Shown here one piece after another: positions 52,555-63,474 of a stretch of 64,000 bases of DNA. Made by a program: the position numbers and the translations under genes. The notes beneath the pieces are model-generated. The model saw only the letters and a program-made list of their open reading frames with translations. It was not told the DNA's origin and searched no databases. The DNA is taken from positions 1-64,000 of the forward strand of contig JBAKBP010007183.1 of the NCBI GenBank assembly GCA_037953745.1, read 5' to 3'. Within the stretch, counting starts at the first letter, position 1. Every line of letters starts with the position of its first letter. The DNA is from Lithodes maja. Its lineage: Eukaryota; Arthropoda; Malacostraca; Decapoda; Lithodidae.

Positions 52555-53103
52555 TTTTTTTTTTTTTTTTTTTTTTTTTCTATATTCCAACTTACTTCCT
52601 CTCCTTCCTAGGCTGAGAGCCTTAACATTCACCGCTTTACAATGAACAGTGAAGCCTGTGAGGTCTTGTTCCAGTCTAGGGAGTGAGACATGTGAAGCAC
52701 GTAGAGTACAACGAGCACCTGCCATCTTGCCTTCACATGAGGCACGGTGCTCACTCATGGCCCGAAACGACCTCATCTCTGAAGCCACCTCGTTCACGTG
52801 CTTCACTGTCTCACCCCCTACACTCGGACTCTCACACTTACACACAAACAACGCCACCTGTTGAGCAGATAACTCACCAGGCATTGCACCCCTATAGCAT
52901 ATTTTGAATATGGGAATATTCATACAGTGCTATTTAATCAGGGAACAATGAGGGTATTTTATTGACGTTTCGGTGGGCTTGTGGTAATGCACTGATACTC
53001 TAGGTACAGCACAAATTCCATCCCAATAATATCTTCCCATTGATACATCGGGATTTTGAACCCGGGACCTTTGGATTACCAGGCCAGTGGCAAGACCACT
53101 CCA
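52555..53103 (-). mobile_element. tRNA-derived SINE, about 549 bp, poly(A) tail
   Basis: On the minus strand the head is tRNA-like: box A TGGTGGAGTGG (53096-53106) and box B GGTTCAAAATCC (53051-53062), at roughly normal tRNA spacing. A long unrelated body follows, ending in A24 (T run at 52555-52578). The anticodon arm is not a convincing tRNA, so it is a SINE head and not a tRNA gene. It replaces a few bases of the RTE host and shows no clear duplication. The body (ATCTGCTCAACAGGTGGCG ...) I do not recognise. Confidence 0.75.
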
Positions 53104-53194
53104 CCATTGCTCCAAAAACTTGCCTTCCTTCACACACTCTCTGTTTTACCTCCATTTCCATACCTCCACTCCTGCTTATCGTTCCTCCTAGATA

Positions 53195-53511
53195 CAGTAG
53201 GGTCTCACATAAAACGAGTTTATGGTCGATAAACGAGGGCGTTTTATGCGATTTCGTTTTATGTGAACACAGCATTTTGGTGGCGCAATATCGTCAATGT
53301 TCACTGTAAGCGAAAATTTTCGTACAAAGCGAACGATATTTCATACAAAGCTAACTATATTTCATACAAAGCGACGATATTTCGTAGAAAGCGAACTATA
53401 TTTCGTACAAAGCGACGATATTTCGTACGAAAATTAAATATTAATATTTTAGGTCGGTCGTTTTAATCGAGACTCGTTTTATGCGAACACGTTTTATGCG
53501 GGACCCTACTG
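53195..53511. mobile_element. Tc1/mariner-type MITE, 317 bp
   Basis: Ends CAGTAGGGTCTCACATAAAA and CAGTAGGGTCCCGCATAAAA, TA at 53193-53194 and 53512-53513. The RTE-B copy at 37950 shows the empty site (AGATATTTAAA). Subterminal CGTTTTATGCG repeats occur at both ends. It has no coding capacity. Confidence 0.93.
53316..53435. repeat. Short tandem repeats inside the MITE
   Basis: About six alternating units of roughly 20 bases built on TTTCGTACAAAGCGACGATA, with CATACAAAGC and GAACTATA variants. The spacing of TTTC(G/A)TA alternates between about 19 and 21 bases. Confidence 0.8.
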
Positions 53512-53902
53512 TATTTAAAACACTCTACTTGTTCCAATATTTCCACATCCAGCCTCACATCTAGATTCACCCTATGATCACCCCTATTACACACCATTAT
53601 TTTACTTTTATTGACGTTCACCTTCAGTTTCCTCCTCCCACAAACCACTCCAAACTCTTTGACTACCCGCTGCAATTTCTGTAGTTACACTGAAGAATCA
53701 TTTGTCTGCTATCAGAACCCCCTTTTTTTTTATTTAACAGGGCTATCTATACCGCAGGCGGAGGAGAAAGGGTTCATGAGGGCATGTTTCAAGCTTCGCC
53801 CACCACCCCGTCAGCTCATGCCTACCTGGTCACTTGACAAAGCTTTGTCTTTGCTTCATTCGCGCAAGTATAATCATGCGCCGGATTTTGACTCACTGTT
53901 AA

Positions 53903-54383
53903 CCCTTCCTCCCCGGGTGTCATTTTAATATGACACCACGAAATAAGGGCAGGTGCGCGGGTGTCCTTTCAGGAAATAGTAAGCTTGAAAGCCTCTTCAG
54001 CTTGGTCTGAATGCCGTGTGTCCGACGCATGTAAACAAAGCCGATCGTTGCATCACCGCACCTACGAAAACAAGAAGGAGAAGACTCGTTTGTTATTGTA
54101 TGTCTGTATGTCGTTGTTTCAGTAGTGAAAAGATCGTCGTATTGCTAACATCGCCTGAAAATGCTCTTCACTAAAATCGTCATCACAGCTGAACCAGTTG
54201 ACTTAGAGAGCTCTACTCAACACCAGTCTACAGATTGGAAACCGCACCACATTTATAGATGCGTGGGAAATTTCTAGCAGTTAAAATTAACCAAAATACG
54301 GTAGCCTAGGCCTAGACGTTTTTCGGCCAGATCGCCCGGGTAGCCCACCCTGTCCTTTGGAGATACAGCCCAGGCCAGGAGGG
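53903..54383. mobile_element. piggyBac MITE, 481 bp, inverted relative of 23340-23821
   Basis: TTAA at 53899-53902 and 54384-54387. Left end CCCTTCCTCCCCGGG, right end on the other strand CCCTCCTGGCCTGGG. Read on the minus strand it shares GGCCGAAAAACGTCTAGG and CTAGGCTACCGTAT with 23340-23821. DIRS-B (43240) shows the uninterrupted host. No coding region. Confidence 0.93.
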
Positions 54384-55340
54384 TTAAAGAAGGCTGTGTT
54401 CCTTATGGCTTTGGCCACAGGTAACAGGGTGTCTGAGCTGGCGGCGATGAGCAACGAACCTAATTGCCTCAGGTTTGGGAGACTCAATGTTAATGTACAA
54501 ATTGCTCCATCTCCCACTTTTGTTGCTAAGAACGAACATAGTGAGCATGTTTTTTCTGAGTTTACAGACCCGGCGCTAAAACGCGGGGACACACCATGTA
54601 TTATGCCCTATTCAGGCTTTAATAAAGTTTCTGAGAGTGTCACGGCCCCAACAGCAGGGAGCCTTATGGGTCAATGGTACAGGTACTCGCGTCACGAGGA
54701 GAAAATTGTCTTCTTTACTCGTAGATGTAATTCGTGAAAGTAATTCCGGTGTAGTGGGAAGGGCCCACGACATCAGGAAATGGGCAGTTTCGTTACGTTT
54801 CTTGCATAATTATTCAATTGATGACATAGCCAACACAAAGTTGTGGGCTTCCAATCATACAGTACTTTCATGACGCGATTATAGGTTTGATTCCCAAAGG
54901 GAAGTAGAGCTAGAAAACCTAATATTTAGTAGGGCCCCTTAACCCTCCAGCCCCGGGGGCTATAGCTTACGACTGTGCTGCTGTACCGGGGGTTTTGACG
55001 ATTTTTGGCCTATGTTAACTACTCTGTAATTGAATGAATATGGCATGTAATGTTGTGAATAAAAAAGAATAATGTTCCACAAACCTTCCTCTGTCGAATG
55101 GCGTTGAGTAGAGGTCTCTAGCCCCTCTGGTTGCATAATGGTGAGCGCGGGAAGACGAGTGCTTTTTTATGCGGGAATTTCCTCCCGCGTCCGAAAGCGT
55201 CGGCCCGCCATGGCTACGACGCACCTAGCCGCTCGCCGCGCCAAAGTATTTATCTCCCTTAGACGATTTTAGTGTTTGATATTGAGAATGTGATGTTTAT
55301 TTGATATTTTCTAGTTATTTTGAGGCCAATTATATAAAAT

Positions 55341-55751
55341 TGGGAGGTTTGACGTACCTCCCAACCTACCAAATAGGAAAACCTACTATTTGGTAGTAGT
55401 CTTGGAAAATCCAACGTCAAGGCTATTAACCTAATTGCAATGACGACTTGTCTATTTTGACTGCTATGTCGTCATTCCAACCGCGGTTAAAAAGAAAACG
55501 TCTAGAGTCTACTCCTTATCTTGCTCTAGGAGACGTTGTACATTAACCAAAACTACCACCGAAGGTGAAAAAAGCATTAGAAGAGAAGAAAAAGGGGTTT
55601 ACCTTAGTTACCGCTCAAGGCCCATCCCGTGTTCCGTTATGCGCCGATCCCTGTCGAACGTGCGCATAAGCGACCCTCTCTTGTTATCACATCTCACGCT
55701 AGCAGAAGAACGCGGATGGGCAGGGGTCCGGAGTGAGGGAGGGTAATATGT
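55341..55751 (-). repeat. DIRS-D right terminal repeat
   Basis: The outer 85 bp (TGGGAGGTTTGACGTACCTC ... to about 55430) are the element's 3' extension. Then 55395-55690 is the inverted partner of 63475-63755 (GCTATTAACCTAATTGC, AACCGCGGTTAAAAAG, GGCGCATAACGGAACACGG on the opposite strand). The two repeats are nearly identical by eye, an indicator of a recent insertion. Confidence 0.92.
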
Positions 55752-55861
55752 ACGTTGGATTTTCCAAGACTACTACCAAATAGTAGGTTTTCCTATTTGG
55801 TAGGTTGGGAGGTACGTCAAACCTCCCAATTTGTTAGTAGTCTTGGCAAATCCAACGTCAA
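55752..55861 (-). repeat. DIRS-D internal complementary region
   Basis: Reads as the reverse complement of the element's own right end joined to its left end. The junction CCTCCCAA/TTTGTTAGTAG lies at about 55828. This is the template thought to join the ends during circle formation in DIRS1-type elements. Confidence 0.9.
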
Positions 55862-56300
55862 GGCTGCATAACAAATAGGAGGAGGACATCCAAGCCCAAC
55901 ATACCAAAAAAAACAATGCATAAGACAAAAGTATGAATGACAAAGAAACACAAGGTAAACAAGAGAGTTTAATAAAGCGTGAAAAACTGAGGAGTAGCTA
56001 AAAAGAGCAGTTTTAACACGTGCCCGTCATTCATATTAATGCAAAATCATAGACTTGTCTTAAACCAAAAAGCACTGTACATAAAATCCCTTTTCTTCCA
56101 ATTGAACAAAAACAAGGAACACAAACTGAAAACACCATTTTCAAAGAGGCAAAAACACTTATGTACTGTATACATATAACATAATCCCAAACTTGTAATC
56201 TAGTGTTACAAACCCGTACTCCCCCCCCCCCCTTTTGCAAGGAAAACAAAGTAAAAGAAAGAGTGACAAGGGGGGAAGACCAGGCAACCTCGCAAGAGCT
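55862..56300 (-). other. DIRS-D 3' non-coding region
   Basis: AT-rich sequence between the recombinase stop and the terminal repeats, with a run of about 13 C at 56221. No reading frame of note. Confidence 0.6.
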
Positions 56301-57480
56301 CTAGGAAACACGACGCCCGAGAGCTATCACAGGCCGAGGGGGTCTAACAATGGACATGGAGAGGTAGGAGGAGATGAAGGTATTGATAGACGACCACAAA
56401 CCTGCCGAGGCGACGTCAGGCAACGAACGAGTCTGCAGGAACCGTAAGGAGGCAGCAAAGGACCGCACATCGTGCGCAGAACCCCGACAAGCAGGGTTAC
56501 TGGCACGAATAACCCGACAAATGTGGCGTCCTATCTGTACCTTCGAAAGCCTCCTACCAGTCCGAGGAGACACCCACACAGCAGTCCCCGAAGACGGAGC
56601 CACAGACTCAACATAAGAGTGCAAGGCCTGCACCGGGCACAACACATGGTGAGTATGCCCACGTTTTAAAGCCTGGATGGTGAAAGGCTTGAAAACGTGG
56701 GTCTCTCTCTCATTCTTGGCAACAAAATGAGGGGAGGGGGCCAACGTGACGACATTCAATGACGGGGAGAATCGCATGCATTCCTGGGACCGTGACATGG
56801 CAGCTAGTTCAGACACCCTATCCCCAGTGGCCAGAGCGACAAGGAAGAGAGTACGCTCCAGCAACTGAACCGGTGTAGTGTCCCGTGTATATGTGCGTGA
56901 AGCCAGAAGGTCCAGAGCACGCCCCAGAACCCACTGAGGAGGGATCTGGCGCGGAGGGGGCCGTTCCCGGAAGGCAGCCTTCATGAAGGAATCCAGCTCC
57001 TTCGGAGGAACGACCAGCCCAGTGACGGACTCAAAGACCTCCCGGATGGCAGACAAGTGGTTACGTATAGTGTTGACCTGAAAGCGACGTGTACGGAAGA
57101 GGTGAAACAAGTAGTGTAGGACGAGGGAAGGAGAGCTAATAGTCTGGCGAGTGTCCTGTATCCACCTAGTAAAAGACTTCCAGTGGGACTCGTAAGTCCC
57201 CCAAGTAGAAGTCGTCCATGAACGCTTCAGGAAGTCAGTCAGATCCCGTCCGTGGACCGGGAGCCACCGTGCCTCACGAACATCCACGATGCGAAGACCA
57301 ACGAGGTCCGTAGGTCGCCAACCTGGCTCAAGTGGAAGTGTGAGAGAGGGAGAGGGACCGGACTCGGGCACCACCGCTTCAACTGGGAGTACCAAGCCTG
57401 GGCCGGCCACAGAGGCGCTATGAGCCAGACTCTGCCGCGGTACAGCCGCAGCCGCGCGAGGACTTTGCACATCAACAGTG
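56301..57480 (-). CDS. DIRS-D tyrosine recombinase, intact catalytic residues
   Basis: The frame is open from 58115, but the upstream half is an alternate-frame reading of RNase H; recombinase homology begins near 57480 and overlaps the upstream ORF. N-terminal core-binding part: STWGTYESHWKSFTRWIQDT, VNTIRNHLSAIREVFES. Then RERPPPRQIPPQWVLGRAL. Catalytic residues: Arg in FLVALATGDRVSELAAMS, HDVR in GSAHDVRSFAASLRF, Tyr in FISSYLSMSI. All three catalytic boxes that I can recognise are present and the frame has no break. It would join the circular DNA copy to the target. The exact start codon is uncertain. Confidence 0.88.
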
Positions 57481-59180
57481 CGTCTGGTGGCGGAAATATG
57501 TATATCGACTGCCACCTGCTCCAGTCTTCCATGAAAGCGTCCGGACCCCCCTCCGGAGTACGAGTCCGGAGGGATAGGTATCGAGGCAACTTGCGCGTCT
57601 CCTTCGATGCGAACAAGTCGACCTCCGGAACACCCCAGGAAGCCGCTAGGTCGTCGAATACAGGCTGTTTCATTGCCCATTCTACAAGAACGCCCTGTCC
57701 TCGCGACAGGGCGTCCGCCCACAGGTTGGCAGACCCGGGCAGGTAGGAGGCGTGCAGGGAGATGTTGTGTCGGTTCGCGAGGAAGAACAACTTCTCGGAG
57801 ATCCCCAACAGAGTCAAAGACCTGGAGGACCCCTGCTTTTGGATACAGTGGACAGCTGTCTGATTGTCCATCCTGAAGGCCACCGACAGGCCCCGAAGGG
57901 CCAGCGCGTGGTCCCGCAGAAAGAACAAGGGAACCAAGAGTTCGAGGGCATTGATGTGTAGGTGTGTGTGTCCCACCCATCTGCCGTGTTGTTGATGTCC
58001 CAGGTTGGATTGGTAACCCCACCCCACCCCACCTCGCTCGACGCATCTGTATCCACCCAGATCGTCGGCGGGGGGGAGGTCCAAGGCACAGCCGCAGAGA
58101 TCGTGCCCCGAGCAACCCAGTGTCCTAAGTGTCTGTGAATGGAACGCGGGATCGGCATGAGCCGATCCATGGGGACCAACGGAAACACCCTGTTGCCCAT
58201 GAGGATTAGGCGGCGCAGCCTGAGCCTCCCTAAGGGAATGGTCAGAGCAGCCCAATTGAGGGAACCCACTAACGAGTCCCAGATCCTCCTCGTGAGGGAG
58301 ACCGAGTGCAACACGGCGAAAACCTTCCTGCGAAGTTTCACCGCGTTTGGCTGACTCTGGGTAACCGTAGCGTTTGTCAGAACCCATTCGAGACCTACCC
58401 ACGTCACGACACGCGACGGGGTCAGGCGGGACTTGGGAATGTTGATGTTGAACCCTAACTGTGTGATGTGTCGAACTACGGTAAGGGTGTCGCGAACGCA
58501 GTGTTCTAGGGTGTCTGAAACTATCAACCAATCGTCCAAGTAAAACAGGATCTGGAGGCCGCCCCTGAGGAGAGGATCCAGAGCCTGCTTCACCAGTTTC
58601 GAGAAGATCCGCGGCGCGATGTTGAGACCGAAGGGAAGCCTGTCGAACATGAACACGCGATCGGAAGTCCGAACGGCCAAGAATCGCTGGAAACGAGGAT
58701 GTATAGGGACGTGCCAATACGCATCCTTGAGGTCCAGCGACACTACCCACGACAGAGGCCGCAGGGCCAGGCGTACCTGGTGCACCGTCAGCATCCGAAA
58801 TCGCGTGTTCACGATGTGCCCGTTGAGGGCCGACAGATCCACCACCGGTCGCATCGCGTCGCAGTCCTTCTTCGGTACCAGAAATACACGGGAGAGGAAA
58901 ACCGGTTGACCGGCTTTCACCTCCCTGACGATTCCCTGCTCGTGCATGGATGTAATCACGGCGGCCACCTCCGAAGAGACAGGCCGGCTTCGTTGACAAG
59001 AGCTGAGTGGGGGTCTGGACTTCCATCTCCAGGTTAGACCCCTCCGTGCAATCTTTCGCCCCCACGTCCCTCGCGGCCATCGAAGGGCGCAAGGGCGAAA
59101 ACAACCTGTGGGAGCCCCCGAGATGAGGTGAGCGACCCGGTCGGCGAGGCGAGAAGGAGAACAGGGAGGAGACCGACCCG
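57239..59180 (-). pseudogene. DIRS-D RT, RNase H and methyltransferase-like ORF, one frameshift
   Basis: First part (to about 58030): MHEQGIVREVKAGQPVFLSR, MRPVVDLSALNGHIV, SLDLKDAYWHVPI, MFDRLPFGLNIAPRIFSKLV, catalytic FYLDDWLIVSD (about 58525-58560), SRVVTWVGLEW, SLVGSLNWAAL, IWVDTDASSEVGWG. The frame then shifts at a 5-base repeat (ACCCC units at 58016-58032, one unit more than expected). The rest reads in the second frame: LLVPLFFLRDHALALRGLSV, FRMDNQTAVHCIQKQG, LHASYLPGSANLWADALSRG, VDLFASKETRKLPRYLS, SIYIFPPPDALLMC, PLWPAQAWYSQLKRWC, stop at 57239. Without this one slippage event the pol gene would be open. Confidence 0.88.
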
Positions 59181-59186
59181 GAGAAC

Positions 59187-61984
59187 CTACACATTTTTTG
59201 ACGTGGAGGGTCCCCCGGTACGGTCCTTGCGGTCATAAGACCCTCGTTGACCACCCCTACCCCCCCCACCTCGTCGAAAAGGGCGGGACACCCCATCCCC
59301 TGTCCGTCGGGCGTCGGACCCCGTCGAAGTGCGGCCGGAAGTGGAAGGCTGGCCAGCCCCTTCTCGGCGGGGATGAAAGGGAGCAGGAGCAGAAGTGCGA
59401 GGCGGAACCGACGCTCTAGCCGGCAACTTCCCTTTCCTGCGCCCTTTCTTGGCAGCAGCAGTGGCACTAGCACTCCGAGGAGGACCGGCAGAAGGACGGG
59501 ACTGCGAAGACCCTGGTCGCGACACAGCGCGTCTTTGCGTGTCGTAAGCAGGGTCCGCTGACAGAGAAGCGTAGCGTTCCCAAGCATCCTGCGCGAACAG
59601 CCCCGATGTATATAGCTCAGAGTACAACAAACCCTGACGAATATCCAAAGGGGCCTTCCGGCAGAACGAGGACCTTACCGTGTGGCGTTGTCGAGTAGCC
59701 TCGCACAAAACCGCCTTCAGCTCGGGAACCAAAGACACCGCGAGCTGAAGGTGGATCCGCCTAACGTGGTCCAAACCCTCGAAGATCGCCAGGTGCAGTC
59801 GCCTCGATAAGTCGCAGGTGGTGAACAGAGGTCTGGAGGGAACCTAAAAAACAAGAAAATAAGTTCGCCACCCTCTGCCGCAAGGTAAAATCCCTGTCGA
59901 CAGAGGACTTATCTGGGTGGGAAAAGAACGGGTTAGCAATAGCACAAATTTCAAGTTTGGGAGCGCTAATCAGGACCAGAACTTGCCATCCAATCCGGCG
60001 ACAGACACAAGAGGAGGCAAAAGCAGTGACGACTCTGGGGGAGGGACTGAAGATGATCTGTCGAAGGAACGGGTAGCAAACTCTAAGGCCTCAGCAAACC
60101 AGGCCTCCAATGGGAGAGGATTATCAAGGACGACGGACAAGCCAGCTTACCGTCGTCGCTCAAACCTGTCCCATAGGAGGACAGCCCCGTCAAAACAGCG
60201 AGGGACTGAACATCTTGAGGATGTCCTGGCGGCTGAAGTCTGACCAGAGCTTAGTACGAGGAGCAGACGGGGGCTTGGGCTTAACCGAAAAGTACTGAAG
60301 GTCAGTCCTCGTCGGTAAGCCCGAACCTCCACGTCGGCCACCTGACCATCCACCCTGAACGCCCTAAACTGCATTTTATCATTAAGCTGTACCGACCAGC
60401 CCAAAGGTAGGGCCCTCTCACCGGACGGTAAATCGGTAGCACGCTCCGGGTGGGAGGCCTGCACCCCCTTCCAAACAGCCAAGGAGCCATAGAGGAGAGG
60501 CATAGTCCTCGACGGGACTTGGCCTTCTGGATGGGGGGCAAGCGCGGACCCTGCCCTAGCAGACGGAGGACCCCCGCATGGGAGACAGCAGGGGGAACCA
60601 CCTGAGCCAGGGCAGGAGCAGTGCTAGCCGACGACCGGGCAGGAGGGGAAGCAGGGCGAGAGGGGATGTGGTCCACCGCAGAGGGGAGGGGGACCAAAGC
60701 AGGGGCAGGTTGGGTGAGGCGCTGGGGTTGTGTCACCGCCAAGAAGCGCGACAAGAGGGATTCCTGCATCGCCTCCAATCGCGCGTCGAAGTGTGACACA
60801 ACCCACCCCTGCAGAGCCGAAAATCGATCCGAGAGAGGCGAACCCCCCGAAGATTGTTCGGCCCGCAGGGGCGAGCGTGAGCGAGAGCGAGACCCATGAC
60901 ACGAAACAGCAGCGTCGCGGCCCAAAGAAGGCGAGCGACGACTGCCGTGGCATCCCAGAGGGTCTCGCCCCCGCTCACTAACGCCCGAGGGGGAAACATC
61001 ATCCTCCCCCTCTTCCAGCGACACGTCAGCCCCCGAGAAAGGGGACCCCGAAACCTCGCTATACTCTACCGAGTCAAGCGGCGGGGTACCCACTCGGGGA
61101 GCCGGAAGCCGAAGATCAGGGATCGAAGAAGGAAGAGGAGTAGGATGACGGGAGTGGGAAGGCTGGCCGGGTGAAAGGAGGTCAGAAGGAGCCGCGGGGG
61201 GAAACAGAGCAAGGATCCCCGGGGCTGATAGAACAGGGCGGCCCGACACCGAGGAGGAGGAGGGAGGAACCACCACCTTGGGACGAGACCGCGAAGGAAG
61301 AAGAGGCACAGAAGCAGGAGAAGTAGGAGGAGAAGCAAGGACAACCTGGCGCTCCCCCCTGGACAGAGTAGGAGGAGGGAGCAGAGGGCCAGCTACATGA
61401 TGGACGTCCGCCCGTGTGGAGGACACAGGAAGAGGACGCCTCATGTGCAGGGGAAGCGGGCGGAAAGTGGTAGAGCCCCGATCCGGAGAGGCCAGGGGAG
61501 GGCGTACAGGGGCAGAGACGCTAACCCTGGCCTCAGGGCGAGAACCATGACGAGGGCGACGGCCGGAGTCAAGGCCAGCAGGAGGACGAGGAGGGGCAGC
61601 AGAGGATGGACGACGAGGAGAGCGAGAGCGTGGACGGAGCTGAGGATCCTCCCGACGATGCGGCGACCGACCACGGGACCCAGGAAGAAGGGCCCGAGCA
61701 GGAAGAGGGCCAGGTAAACGGCCCCCAGACGGGTCAGGGATGCCCAGGGCCACACGGATCCGGTCATCCACAAAAGCCGGTGAGCGATGGTCCACAGATC
61801 GAATGTGGTGGGAGACCACCGCCCACACGGACTGAAGGGATGCCGAGGCCGCCGCTGCGTCAGAGGAACCAGGGCGATTGTCCACCACATCCACCAAGTC
61901 CATGCACGGACCACACAGCGCAGGGAGGTAGGCCGTAGAGGACACACATTGGGAGTGGCGGAGGCAGGACCGGTGGCACTCCAA
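59187..61984 (-). pseudogene. DIRS-D gag-like gene
   Basis: Three successive frames. The first, 61984-60510, starts with a Cys-rich segment (CHRSCLRHSQC ... CGPCMDLVDVVD), possibly zinc-binding, then a Pro/Ser/Arg-rich region and a segment that contains LSDRFSALQGWVVSHFDARL. A shift near 60500-60515 leads to YGSLAVWKGVQASHPERATD and VQLNDKMQFRAFRVDGQVAD. The last frame, 59774-59187, has DHVRRIHLQLAVSLVPELKA followed by a strongly basic Arg/Gly tail (RPFRRGGGGRGGQRG). It occupies the gag place upstream of RT. The function is inferred from position and composition. Confidence 0.6.
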
Positions 61985-63474
61985 ACATGGGGAGCCACAG
62001 CCCTAGCGAAAGCAAGGCATCACAACCTGCAATGGAAGAACACACAGCATAAGCAGCACGGTGACGGAGTCAGCGAAGAGAATGTCCAATAAAAACCAGG
62101 GAATGAGCATGGGTAAACAAGAAGACACATGCAAACTGGAAGGAGTACTCACTCGAAACCGGGAACACTGAGGTAGGCGATGAGGGCGGGCGATGCTGAA
62201 AAGCACAAGCTGAACCTGCAAAGATGGAGAAAGTGTTAAACACCACTCAACACCTCACATGCAGGGCCCTAACACCATAAAGTGTAGACACCAATATAGT
62301 AATAGGCAACAATATGACACAAAAAAGGGTCAACAGTGAAAGCCAACTATAACCGCAAATTTGCGGGCCAATGGAGGTAGATCCGTACCGACACAAACCT
62401 CCCACATCGTCACGCGACCCCCCAGCGACCTCCGCAAATTTGCGGGGAGCCGAAACGACCCAGAGGGCCGAATCGAGCACTCCGCAAATTTGCGGGACCT
62501 GCCAAGAGGGCCCGGTGCCGAACAAGTGAGAGGGGCGTCTAGGAAAACCAAAAAAGGCCCGCAAACAAGCGTCAACTCCGTATCTCCAAGCGACGATGAC
62601 CGTGACCATCAAGCTGAGCAGTGTCTTCCTTGATAATGTCCTGACTCGACCGGTCAAGGGAGAGGCAAGGAAGGCACACCAGGGGAGAGGAGGCACATCC
62701 CCTGGGAACCACCCAACCCACAGAGATAGAGCAAAGCCCATGAGAAGAAGTGGCAGGTTGGGTGGTTTGGCACAACAGGGGCCCCCGTGGGGTACCCCAA
62801 GATTGGGCAAAGTTATGAAAGGATGGAGGTGAAAACAGGAAGGGAACACAAAAAACCAGTAACGAAACTGGTGAGAAAAAGGGTGGCCTAGCCGCGAGTA
62901 GAGAATGTGTCAGGGGCGAAAAACCCTGTGGAGTGAGGGAGAGGCCCCCGTGGGGTACCTCTGGGTATCACGAACCACTAAGCGCCCAGGCCCTTGAGAC
63001 ACAGTGAAGGCTCGAAAGGGGGGACTCGGGAATAACGCTAGTTATGCGGCTGACACAAACACTACAAACAGCACCGCCACCACGAAATCTCAGATTGTGA
63101 ACCAACTGTACACCTAGGCTATGAAAAAATGAGAACTCATAAGGGCATAGCAAGTCCTGAATGATAAACAAGCTAGGCTAATTGAAGCTAAAAGCTAAAC
63201 TATGCCCAGACTAACAGGAAAAAAGAAGATGAAAAGAGAAAGAATGAAAACATATAGACGGGGAACGCCAAGCGCCCCCGTACCTTCGGTAGCTATTTCC
63301 ACACGCGTCTCCATTAAACACACTGAGGAGCCCATTTAGGTGTGTCCTAGATCACGTAATATCTGTCTAGCAAAAAGAAGGCCAGAAAAGCCGAAACGAA
63401 CCTAAAACAGGGTGAATTGAAGGAGCACAACAAAAGTGGACTTCAACAATGGCGACGCGTGAAAAAATGATAAC
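61985..63474 (-). other. DIRS-D 5' leader, about 1.5 kb
   Basis: Lies between the left terminal repeat and gag. It has no convincing ORF; a 200-codon frame at 62247-62849 lacks recognisable composition. It contains three perfect CCGCAAATTTGCGG palindromes and two copies of GGCCCCCGTGGGGTACC (about 62769-62790 and 62943-62960). The promoter is expected here or in the repeat. Confidence 0.6.
62353..62495. promoter_or_regulatory. Three copies of the palindrome CCGCAAATTTGCGG
   Basis: Perfect 14-bp palindromes at 62353-62366, 62432-62445 and 62482-62495, spaced 79 and 50 bp. The flanks do not match beyond one to three bases, so it is not simply a tandem repeat. Dimeric protein-binding sites in the leader of the transposon are the most natural reading, but no protein can be named. 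Confidence 0.6.

Larger units (their letters stand above)
51634..53675 (-). mobile_element. RTE-like LINE, family B, copy 2, with two nested insertions
   Basis: The 12-bp duplication TTTCTGTAGTTA lies at 51622-51633 and 53676-53687. The 3' tail (TATC repeats) and 3' UTR are at 51634-52110, inverted relative to 38511-38902. The 3' UTR has an AT-rich expansion (about 51665-51740) not present in copy 1. Coding pieces are 52113-52554, 53104-53194 and 53512-53675. Inserted in the DIRS-C recombinase. Confidence 0.93.
52113..53675 (-). pseudogene. RTE-like family B RT C-terminal part, interrupted
   Basis: Minus strand: VVKEFGVVCGRRKLKVNVNK (53580-53675), YLGGTISRSGGMEMEVKQRV (53110-53190), then AMYQGIVVPTVMYGAETWA, GHVERMGDERLTKRIYES and GRPPLRWRDFVRLALDD to the end near 52113. 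Split by a 317-bp MITE and by a tRNA-derived SINE. The end after AKEVV diverges from copy 1. About seven host bases (between GCAATGG and GTGGAAG) are missing at the SINE junction. Confidence 0.88.
50590..54873 (+). pseudogene. DIRS-C tyrosine recombinase, in five pieces
   Basis: Pieces: to 50821 (DLADFCLLDIQNAKW, STRRQYQSH then stop), 51591-51633, 53676-53902 (GLSIPQAEEKGFMRACFKLRP, PPRQLMPTWSLDKALSLLHS) and 54384-54873. The last piece keeps the first catalytic Arg (ALATGNRVSELAAMSN) and the second box HDIRKW. After SNHTVLS a stop comes before the catalytic Tyr, and sequence jumps to the internal complementary region. Compared with DIRS-B about 650 bp around the C-terminus are deleted. Interrupted by Tigger-2, the RTE-B LINE and a piggyBac MITE. 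Inactive. Confidence 0.87.
44889..54949 (+). mobile_element. DIRS-C: DIRS-type YR retrotransposon, heavily interrupted
   Basis: Plus-strand pieces: gag-like 44889-45503 and 48059-48200, RT 48247-49345, RNase H to recombinase start 49872-50821, recombinase 51591-51633, 53676-53902 and 54384-54873, then part of the internal complementary region to 54949. Closest to DIRS-B. No left terminal repeat is seen; gag-like sequence begins directly after the DIRS-B end. It is cut at the right by piggyBac 4 and may continue beyond the window. Confidence 0.85.

Noticed and set aside
53040..53110. A functional tRNA gene
   Set aside because: Box A and B are present but the arms do not pair as a tRNA, and the sequence continues into a long body with poly(A). 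It is a SINE head.
62247..62849. 200-codon frame in the DIRS-D leader
   Set aside because: It spans the palindromes, has no recognisable domain and lies upstream of gag. I treat it as chance.
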